DNA from: CAG-492 sp035388585
GTDB lineage: Bacteria; Bacillota; Clostridia; TANB77; CAG-508
Assembly: GCA_035388585.1 (NCBI GenBank)
Contig: DAOOQE010000038.1
Location: forward strand, 1 to 6,449
Length of the DNA: 6,449 nucleotides
Reading direction: 5' to 3'
Both the position numbers and the translations under genes were made by a program. Position 1 is the first letter of the stretch. Each line of letters opens with the position of its first letter. Under the pieces are notes generated by a model, which made no database searches, was not told where the DNA came from, and saw only the letters and a program-made list of their open reading frames with translations. This document shows positions 1-5,760 of the stretch, piece by piece.

Positions 1-241
1 ATCCAGATGCAGTATGTGAAACTAACGTATGAGCCTATGGTGTTCTCGAATCACTTAGTCTTGAATCATTACCTTGACAAAATGTACCCTATTCTGTACC
101 AAATGTATGACTATGATTTCCCTACTAAGCAGTTTCCTATGTTGATCCTAAAGTTAAAGGAGTAAAAGCTGTTCCATTAAATTTGATTTGACCTGTTAAA
201 TCAACATCGCCATAGACTGTTATACCTTTTAATATTTTCAA
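1..241 (-). CDS. Tail-fibre-like protein, N-terminal 80 residues (3' end beyond window)
   Basis: Read with TAG as Gln, this frame stays open from a TTG at 241 down to the window edge. It has five in-frame TAG codons and two CAA. Near residues 41-47 it holds a GNHSHTF-type motif, and at residues 57-71 GNDSRLSDSRTPQAH. Both are familiar from long tail fibres and other receptor-contacting appendages of tailed phages, so I infer a virion fibre that would lie at the cell-contact end of the particle. The start is TTG because an in-frame TGA lies three codons upstream and no ATG or GTG intervenes; a GGTG lies 7 nt upstream of the TTG. It is the last visible gene of a five-gene minus-strand appendage cluster, 46 nt after the preceding stop. 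GC content is somewhat higher over roughly the first 180 bases than in the neighbouring genes. The length and C-terminal domain are unknown. Confidence 0.8.
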
Positions 242-248
242 AGTACAT

Positions 249-252
249 CACC
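249..252 (-). promoter_or_regulatory. Ribosome binding site deciding a TTG start
   Basis: On the minus strand GGTG lies 7 nt upstream of the TTG at 241-239. The same GGTG core at 6 nt precedes the 288-aa fibre gene. The frame is closed by TGA just upstream, so this site supports TTG as the initiation codon. Confidence 0.45.
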
Positions 253-287
253 AAATTTCTATTATTTTATTTTTTTAAATAACATCA

Positions 288-1154
288 TCATCCAATTACA
301 GTAACAGTATATTGGCTTGCTGTTGGTGCTGTTGCAAATTTAACAGTCACAGAATTCTAATCAGTTGCTTCTACATCCTATAATACAATTTCATATGGAG
401 TATCAGTTTGTCTAACAGATACAGAAACATCTCTTGTATTAAAATTATGAGTTACAGTAAAAGATACCTATTCACCATCACCTATTGCTTGTACTATTTT
501 ATTCTAAACAGTCTAAGTAATTAAAGTTTCTAATGTAGTTGCTCCAAAAATTGATTTCCATCTATTATTTGTATTATCATAATAAATTTTTACAATAGAT
601 GGTGTTGTATCATCAGATTTTAACCTGTTAAGCTAAATACCACCATCTGAATTTTGACCATTTGATGTAATATCTGAATTTAAAAATATTTCGCTATCAC
701 CAATATTTACTTCATTTGAATTAATTGTAGTTGTTGATCCCATTACAAGCAAATCTTTAATTTTTAAATCCTAAAACGCATTATCCTACTAATTTCTGAT
801 TTCTAAAACACCAGAATTATCTTTTAATTTTAATCCACTACTACCTGAATTTAATTGAAATGTCTAAGAAGTTGTTCCAGTATCAGTATTTTGTGAATGT
901 TTTTTAGATACGGCATCATCAATATCTGATACTGTACTTGATGGTTTATCTGTAATGTTAGCCCAAGCTAAACTACTAACATCAGCAGCATCCTAAGCAA
1001 CCCATGATGTACCATTAAATGAAAATAATCTATGACTTGTTGTATTATAATAAATTTGTCCTTCCTATGGAGTCTATGGCTATTCCTACAATAAATGTAC
1101 AACTGAATTTACTAATTGATTTTTTACTAAATCTAAATTTGTTAATATTTTCAT
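288..1154 (-). CDS. Phage tail-fibre / appendage protein, 288 aa, 15 TAG codons
   Basis: A modular virion appendage protein, complete only if TAG is sense (15 TAG, 8 CAA). Residues 1-55 form an N-terminal module common in phage fibres, with PxTPxEGQIYYNT-like and FNGTSWV motifs. Residues 58-75 resemble the linker often preceding fibre repeats (AWANITDKPS). Residues 85-180 match a beta-rich fibre module with HSQNTDTGTTS, KLKDNSGVLEIRN and DLKIKDLLVMGSTT. Residues 226-288 form a C-terminal beta domain (SFTVTHNFNTRDVSVSVR to YTVTVIG) related to the C-terminus of the adjacent 255-aa protein. An AGAGGTG ribosome site lies 6 nt before the ATG, 21 nt after the previous stop. It ends in tandem TGA TGA. 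The two TAG at 786-791 are adjacent. The role as a structural fibre is firm from motifs; whether it is the receptor-binding tip or a minor appendage is not resolved. Confidence 0.87.
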
Positions 1155-1175
1155 TATATGCACCTCTTATTATTT

Positions 1176-1943
1176 TTAATTTATAAATGCTTTTCCAGAA
1201 AACTACTAAGTAAAAGTTACAGTAATATTACAATTATCTATATATTCTATATCACCAATTATTTGTTTATTAGATGTATCTATTACAGTGACACTTGGAT
1301 ATTTTTTCAAATTATGTTGAATATTCCATATCTATGACTAACTTATTTGATCATGTATATAATAAAATTTATCTGTTATTTTATATGGAATATGATTATA
1401 TATATAAACTGTATTAGAATCAATTACTTTTAATATAACATTTGAATATTCATCAATATTAGGTTCTGTATCTGTTAACTATCCCTATGTATCTTTACTC
1501 AAATAATATAATTTATTATTTGTTAAACTATGACTTGATAATGTTATTTCACCATTTGTCTATATTAAAAAGTAATCAGTATTATTTTCACTTATAATTA
1601 TTGCTGGGGGATTGCTTAATGTATTCTACTAATCTGCTTTTGCCTAATACCAAGTACCAGTTGAATAATATACAACTGTTTTTTTATTAAATTCATGTTC
1701 CTATTGATTTATAATCTTTCCATTATTTGATATACATTCCCATTTAGATAAATCCTAAAAGAAAGATGTATTATTAGAAGTATGCTCTTCAATACATCTG
1801 AATCTCATCTTATTATAAATTACTTCTCTTCCAATTGCATATATGGTATTTATTTCCCAATCTTCTAATTTTAAAATTCCATTTGAATCTAAATTATATT
1901 GTTTAACTCTACCATTATCTGTAACCAATACTTTTATCTACAT
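1176..1943 (-). CDS. Phage tail-fibre / appendage protein, 255 aa, 13 TAG codons
   Basis: A modular structural protein with 13 TAG and 5 CAA codons; the second codon is already TAG, so standard decoding gives nothing. Residues 5-15 (VLVTDNGRVKQ) repeat the N-terminus of the 169-aa protein encoded just upstream. Residues 60-70 (SFFQDLSKWEC) resemble a linker seen in phage fibres. Residues 145-182 carry the YYL...G.LT module also present in two neighbours. The C-terminal domain at 194-255 (IWNIQHNL, YPSVTVID, IIGDIEYID, FSGKAFIN) is a typical phage appendage C-terminus, paralleled in the 288-aa protein. A GGGTGG sequence 7 nt before the ATG is the probable ribosome site. It ends with TAA, followed by two further in-phase TAA within four codons. 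It lies in the minus-strand appendage cluster, after a hairpin that may reduce its transcription relative to the upstream gene. Confidence 0.86.
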
Positions 1944-1972
1944 TTTATAACCACCCAAGAAAACAAAGTAAA

Positions 1973-1999
1973 ACAGATGGGAAAATTTTTCCCATCTGT
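1973..1999 (-). terminator. Intergenic hairpin, possible terminator
   Basis: A perfect inverted repeat in the 69-nt gap between the 169-aa and 255-aa genes. ACAGATGGG pairs with CCCATCTGT, and inner A/T pairs extend the stem to about 12 bp with a 3-nt loop. On the minus strand the stem is followed by TTTTACTTTGTTTT, an interrupted T tract. This fits a leaky terminator or an mRNA 3'-end stabiliser that would make the upstream small structural gene more abundant than the fibres. The imperfect T tract lowers confidence in full termination. Confidence 0.6.
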
Positions 2000-2012
2000 A
2001 AACAATTAAGCA

Positions 2013-2522
2013 TCAAAGCAAAGTAATAGCTTCACCTTCATTAAAATCAAGTTCAGTAACAGAAAGCTATCTTCCAACAAATTGTACAACATTTCCAGAT
2101 GCAGATGGTGGGGTTGTAGTAACTGCACCCTAACTTGTAGCAAGATAATATCTTTCACCTGCTGTTAACCCACTCATTCCAGTTATAATTCCATAACAAT
2201 ATACTGTTGCTGTTGCTTCATCATCAAAAGCATCCAAAACAAATCCATTAGCTTCTTTACCTTCTGTTGTCTAATCTGCTTTTCTAACTTTTACAGTTCC
2301 TGTTGCATTATAAACATTAACTAAATTACCTGCTGATAAAGCACCATCCTAAACCATTGTTTTAGTCTAAGGGCCTACACCAGTTGGAAGCATTGTATTA
2401 GACAATCTTCCATCAGCACCAAGACCAACAATTTTCCCCTAATCTGATTCACCACTACTTGTTACTGTCTATTCTTTTTGTTTAACTCTACCACTATCTG
2501 TAACCAAAAATTTGTCTGCCAT
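2013..2522 (-). CDS. Small phage virion protein (decoration/appendage-like), 169 aa, 7 TAG codons
   Basis: This protein is made entirely of motifs seen in tailed-phage structural proteins. Near residues 33-46 it has GLGADGRLSNTMLP. Residues 60-113 form a beta-rich stretch (GALSAGNLVNVYN, VRKAD, EANGFVLDA, ATVYCYG). Residues 115-160 hold GLTAGERYYLAT, VTTTPPSASG, VVQFVGRQLS. I infer a small beta-rich virion surface or tail-associated protein; capsid decoration versus tail attachment is not resolved. Seven of nine Gln are TAG. Residues 6-15 (LVTDSGRVKQ) are shared with the next gene at both protein and DNA level. The start is an ATG with AAAAAAGGAG 8 nt upstream, one of the best ribosome sites in the window, consistent with high expression. 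It ends with TGA, then a hairpin. Its upstream neighbour ends only 20 nt before its start codon. Confidence 0.85.
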
Positions 2523-2542
2523 ACTAAAATCTCCTTTTTTAA

Positions 2543-3098
2543 TTAATTAAAAATAACAAAAGTTTTTTCTAACATTAATCGATTTGTTGAAATTGGATAA
2601 CCAATTCTTACGATACCACCTGTTAACGATGGGGTTTGGGTTATATTTCCATTTGTACCTAAAAATATATCTTTGGCTAAATCAAAATTCCATGTATCTT
2701 CAAAAATAACATCTTTTATTTGTATTCCTATAATTTCATTTTCTACACCCTAATATAATGTTAATCCTAAAATATTAAATCTAAAATTTATATCATCTGA
2801 TGACTACATATAAATCTTATCATTTAATAAATATACTGCTCTTTTCTATCCTATATTTTCTCCACATTGATAATAAACTATTTTATCTGATTTTTTATTT
2901 ATATCTTCCTAATCTACTTCATCACCATATGTTACATAATCTACATAAACAGTTTCTAAATTATGTAATGAAATAAATTCTGAATCAAATGTAATTGAAT
3001 TATATATAGTCTAATTTTCAGATTCATTTAATTTAATAACTAATTCATCAGAAATTATATAATTGGACTAATCAATTACTAATGTTTTTTCTATATCA
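2543..3098 (-). CDS. Phage structural/appendage protein, C-terminal 184 residues (5' end in sequence gap)
   Basis: This frame is open from the scaffold gap to a TAA at 2545-2543, with six TAG and three CAA codons. The first part (residues 1-70) is beta-rich and not recognised. The C-terminal half (about residues 86-184) matches a module frequent at the ends of phage structural proteins: KRAVYLLNDKIYM, then GLTLYQGVENEIIGIQIKDVI, then DIFLGTNGNITQTP, a glycine turn and VRIGYPIS. The same YL/FLGT-G-T-TP-IG pattern occurs in the 169-aa protein just downstream. I infer a virion appendage or tail-associated protein. The N-terminus, start codon and ribosome site are lost in the run of N. It is the first visible gene of the five-gene minus-strand cluster. 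Confidence 0.75.
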
Positions 3099-3198
3099 NN
3101 NNNNNNNNNNNNNNNNNNNNNNNNNNNNNNNNNNNNNNNNNNNNNNNNNNNNNNNNNNNNNNNNNNNNNNNNNNNNNNNNNNNNNNNNNNNNNNNNNN
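3099..3198. other. Run of 100 N (scaffold gap)
   Basis: Exactly 100 undetermined bases. The round length suggests a placeholder joining two contigs, so the real distance is unknown. The gap interrupts a minus-strand gene on its left and lies close to the point where coding switches to the plus strand. The neighbour relations across it are therefore less secure than elsewhere, although both sides share TAG recoding, low GC and phage gene content. Confidence 0.95.
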
Positions 3199-3299
3199 TT
3201 TATTTTTATCTTTTAATTTAATCGAATTTTTTCATTTTTTTGCATTAAATTAGTTAATGAAATTTATTACTTTAAAAAATAAAGGAGAGATGAGAAATC
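3199..3299 (+). promoter_or_regulatory. Leader region upstream of the plus-strand operon, with candidate promoter and ribosome site
   Basis: An extremely AT-rich non-coding stretch between the gap and the first plus-strand gene. GGAG at 3284-3287 lies 12 nt before the ATG, slightly long but the only good ribosome site. A weak promoter-like pair, TTGCAT near 3240 and TTTATT about 17 nt later, could drive the operon. A Bacteroidales-type TTTG / TAnnTTTG pair can be forced only with wrong spacing. The promoter call is weak; the ribosome site is more credible. Confidence 0.35.
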
Positions 3300-3833
3300 A
3301 TGTTTAAAAGAAATTTAATGGTTTTACTTGCTTAGGTTGTATTATGTGTTATTTGTACTGAATCGTTTTAGATGTCATTTGATTAGAAAATTGGATATCA
3401 ATATGTTGGGTCTAATTTTGTAAAAGATAAAACATATGATTCTTTTTCTTTTCAAATTTCTTAGGAATATCCAATTATTTGGGGATTTAATATTGTTGGT
3501 GGATATAATCTAAGATATTTTACAAGTAAATATTATCAATAGGAAACTAATTTTTTACATACAGCTTTACTTGGTATTAGTTATGAAAAACAGTTTTAGA
3601 CTAAGTTAGTTCCTATGTACATTCAAGCAAGTGTAAATATGGGTATTGGATTAGCCTCTTTCAAAAATATTTGGGATTATAATTACACATATTTGTTTAC
3701 AACAGAGGTTGGGTTTATTCTTAATAAACATTTCTCAATTTATGGTGGAGTAAATTATATTAGAGATCATTTTTCAACACTACATGTATTGCAATCATTA
3801 TCACCAACTATTGGTGTTAAATTTAGTTTTTGA
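3300..3833 (+). CDS. Phage-encoded secreted outer-membrane beta-barrel-like protein, 177 aa, 6 TAG codons
   Basis: With TAG as Gln the frame runs from ATG to tandem TGA TGA, giving 177 residues. Residues 1-22 form a signal-peptide-like start: basic FKRN, then a hydrophobic core LMVLLAQVVLCVI. The rest alternates polar and aromatic/hydrophobic residues in strand-sized blocks separated by Gly/Asn/Asp turns, for example FNIVGGYNLRYF, ALLGISYEK, FSIYGGVNYI. The chain ends in IGVKFSF, with the terminal Phe typical of outer-membrane barrels recognised by the BAM complex. I infer a small OmpX/OmpW-like barrel of six to eight strands inserted in the host outer membrane. A role such as surface alteration or superinfection exclusion is possible but not shown. 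Six TAG, five CAA, one CAG. The first TAG is codon 12, inside the signal peptide, so standard decoding yields only 11 residues. It precedes the terminase gene by 43 nt on the same strand. No specific family is certain. Confidence 0.75.
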
Positions 3834-3860
3834 TGAAATAAGTTAATTAGCAGAAATAGA

Positions 3861-3869
3861 AAGGAAGAG
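3861..3869 (+). promoter_or_regulatory. Ribosome binding site supporting the TTG start of the terminase gene
   Basis: AAGGAAGAG lies 7 nt upstream of TTG at 3877. The frame is closed by TAA at 3844-3846 and no ATG or GTG lies between, so the purine-rich site and TTG together define the start. Other minus-strand genes in the window also appear to start with TTG. Confidence 0.55.
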
Positions 3870-3876
3870 ATTTATT

Positions 3877-5535
3877 TTGCTTAGTTATTTAGATTATAGA
3901 AATGATTCAAGGATAAAAACCAAAAATGATTTTGATTATATAAATCCAGAATTGTGGAATAAGAATGAATTAGAAGAATGGTTTAAATGTAAATTAGACC
4001 CATTATATTTTCTTAAAAATTACATCTTTGTAATGGTTGAAGAAACAGGTCAAAGACAATTATTGGGAAATGTAATATACAAACCACAAGAACAATTAAT
4101 ACTAAATCTATTAAATAAAAGAAAAGTTATAACTTTAAAAACAAGGCAAACAGGTATTACAACTATTATATAGTAGTTGTCTTGTTATTTATTATTATTT
4201 AATAGATAGTACAAAATTGGTGTATTATCACATAAAGAAGAACATTAGTCTGGATTTGTAGATCGAAAAATAAAAACAATGCTTAGATACCTTCCTCCGT
4301 TTTTTCTTAAACAAATGATTACTAATAATAAACAACAAATAATATTTCAAGATGGAGATGGTGAAGAGAGTTGGGTTTTGTAGGAATAGCCTGGTCCAAA
4401 TTCTTTCCCATTTACTGGAGAAACAATAAATTTTATGTTTATAGATGAATAGTAGAAAATAAATTTTATTGAAAGGCATTATCAATCTCTTACTCCATCA
4501 ATGAGTACAATTTTAAATCAATCAGAAGAATAGCAAAAGAAAAGACCTACTGGAATATCTGTTGTATCAACACCATTTGGAACTGATGGCATTGGGAAAT
4601 GGTTTTATGAAATGTATACAAAAAACTCAACAGCAACACACCCAGATTATTTTCCTATGTTTATACATTGGAAAGATTGTGGGTTTGATGAAAAATGGTA
4701 TGAATCACAAAAATCTATCTATAATAATGATGAAAGATTAATCAGGCAAGAATTAGATTAGGAATTTTTAGGGTCTGGTGATACCTATTATGATTTAGAT
4801 TTATTATTAAAATTAAAATCAAAAACACATAAAACAAAATCTATTGAATGGGAAAGAATAGTAGCAAATGAAACAGTTCAAGATTTTAGAAATATACATT
4901 ATTGGGAATTACCATCAGAAGATGGTCAATATATCATAGGAGTAGACCCGTAGGATAGCGAAGGAAACTCATAGGATAACACATAGGTTGAAGTAATTGA
5001 TTAGTATACATAGTGTCAAATATAGGAATTTAAAGGTAAAATTAATTCTGTTGATTTAGTGCATTTTGTGTATTCTTTATAGAAATTTTATAATAGTTAG
5101 TTAATAAGTGCAGAAAAAAATAAAGGGTTTTATTTACTTGATAGATTACTAATGGAATTCAATTATGATAATGTGTTTTATTATAAAGAAGGAGTATAGG
5201 GAATACAAGTAACATAGGCAAACAGAAAACAAATTATAGATATGATTACTAACTTATTACCAGAATACAATGTATCAGAATATGATTTTATTAGATCAAA
5301 GGATTTAATAGAAGAAATGTTTTCTTTCCAATATAGAACTTCACAAAGAGTTGAATAGAGTAGAGGAAAACATGATGACTTAATATTTTAGTATTCATAT
5401 GCTTTATATGCAAGAGAGCATACTGTTACTGAATTGTATAAAACAAATAAATTTGATTAGTCTGCAAAATAGATTTTTACTCATATGGAGAAATAGGAAG
5501 ATATGATAAATTTAATAAAAAGTATCAGAGGATAA
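3877..5535 (+). CDS. terL: Terminase large subunit (DNA-packaging ATPase/nuclease), 552 aa, 25 TAG codons
   Basis: The motor that pumps DNA into the procapsid and cuts the concatemer. The N-terminal ATPase has a Walker A-like loop TRQTGITT (residues 89-96), a Walker B ending FMFIDE (Asp190, catalytic Glu191), and a coupling motif VVSTPFG (229-235). The C-terminal RNase H-like nuclease has YIIGVDP (Asp357), an acidic ISAEKN (Glu413) and KHDDLIF (Asp500/Asp501), the expected metal-binding set. The length of 552 aa is normal for T4 gp17-type subunits. Walker A lacks the usual Lys (Ile at that place), a variation I recall from related terminases. There are 25 TAG and 21 CAA, no CAG. Two adjacent TAG pairs follow Walker A (residues 99-100) and Walker B (192-193). 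Standard decoding would stop after residue 98. The start is TTG with an upstream AAGGAAGAG, and the gene ends with TAA before a strong hairpin. It follows the barrel gene, probably in one transcript. No small terminase subunit is visible. Confidence 0.95.
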
Positions 5536-5541
5536 AAAAAG

Positions 5542-5569
5542 AAAAGTGGGTATTATACCCACTTTTTTT
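5542..5569. terminator. Bidirectional rho-independent terminator
   Basis: AAAAGTGGGTA and TACCCACTTTT form an 11-bp perfect stem with a TTA loop. It is followed by a run of seven T on the plus strand and, read from the other side, a T-rich tract broken by one C. It lies 6 nt after the terminase stop and about 30 nt after the stop of the convergent 45-aa gene, so one hairpin can end both operons. Confidence 0.88.
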
Positions 5570-5597
5570 ACGTTCAATTACGTTCAATTAAACGTTC
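5570..5597. repeat. Short ACGTTC repeats
   Basis: ACGTTCAATT occurs twice in direct tandem (10-bp period), and a third ACGTTC follows 12 nt after the second begins. The array fills the short space between the terminator hairpin and the 3' end of the 45-aa gene. It could be a protein-binding site or simple replication slippage; it is too short to decide. Confidence 0.5.
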
Positions 5598-5599
5598 TA

Positions 5600-5737
5600 T
5601 TATTCAACAATCAAGTCTTGTCTACCTACCTAAACGAGAGCCTAATCTACCTATTCTTTCAAATCAGGTCTTTTTGTAACCACAGAAGTATAAGTAAGTT
5701 TTCCATCAATAATACGTTGTGCCAAATATTGCTACAT
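5600..5737 (-). CDS. Small phage protein, 45 aa, CD1375-like, 4 TAG codons
   Basis: A complete frame from ATG to TAA (TAA TAG), visible only with TAG as sense: codon 2 is TAG, and four of its seven Gln codons are TAG. The sequence pattern YLAQRIIDGKLTYTSVV, then LKEQVDQAL, then GRQDLI resembles the very short CD1375/XkdX-type proteins encoded near tail or lysis genes of many phages. That likeness is by pattern memory only, and their function is not established. AAGGGGGA lies 7 nt before the ATG, a clear ribosome site. It starts 23 nt after the stop of the 224-aa gene, probably as a second cistron, and its transcript would end at the shared bidirectional hairpin. The length, ribosome site and family-like pattern make this a credible gene despite its size. 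Confidence 0.72.
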
Positions 5738-5760
5738 TACGAAATCCCCCTTTTTTAAAA

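Noticed and set aside
1..165. Plus-strand open frame ending in TAA, with protein-like composition
   Set aside because: The minus strand over the same bases encodes clear fibre motifs (GNDSRLSD, NHSHTF) in a TAG-recoded frame that continues from the operon, so the plus frame is a shadow.
3200..3305. Plus-strand open stretch running out of the gap into the start of the barrel gene
   Set aside because: The translation is Phe/Leu-rich low complexity with no motif; more likely AT-rich leader than the end of a gene, though the gap prevents proof.
3615..3833. 72-aa ORF starting at an internal Met
   Set aside because: It is only the C-terminal part of the 177-aa barrel-like protein; the frame extends upstream through TAG codons to a signal peptide and ribosome site.
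288..3833. TGA reassignment (code 4) in addition to TAG
   Set aside because: Several genes end naturally at TGA right after complete C-terminal motifs (TVTVIG, GVKFSF), and no TGA interrupts a conserved domain.
3877..4173. 98-aa terminase fragment, or a terminase pseudogene with many nonsense mutations
   Set aside because: All 25 interruptions are TAG, none is TAA or TGA, no frameshift is needed, and all ATPase and nuclease motifs are intact; the neighbours show the same pattern. Recoding explains it better than decay.
4228..4485. Minus-strand 85-aa ORF
   Set aside because: It lies opposite the conserved ATPase core of the terminase and has a low-complexity Phe/Lys/Tyr-rich translation typical of AT-rich shadow frames.
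5570..5597. CRISPR or origin iterons
   Set aside because: Only two full 10-bp copies and one partial, with no spacers and no replication gene nearby.
5546..5758. Plus-strand 70-aa ORF
   Set aside because: It begins inside the terminator stem and lies opposite the 45-aa gene, which has a ribosome site and a family-like pattern.
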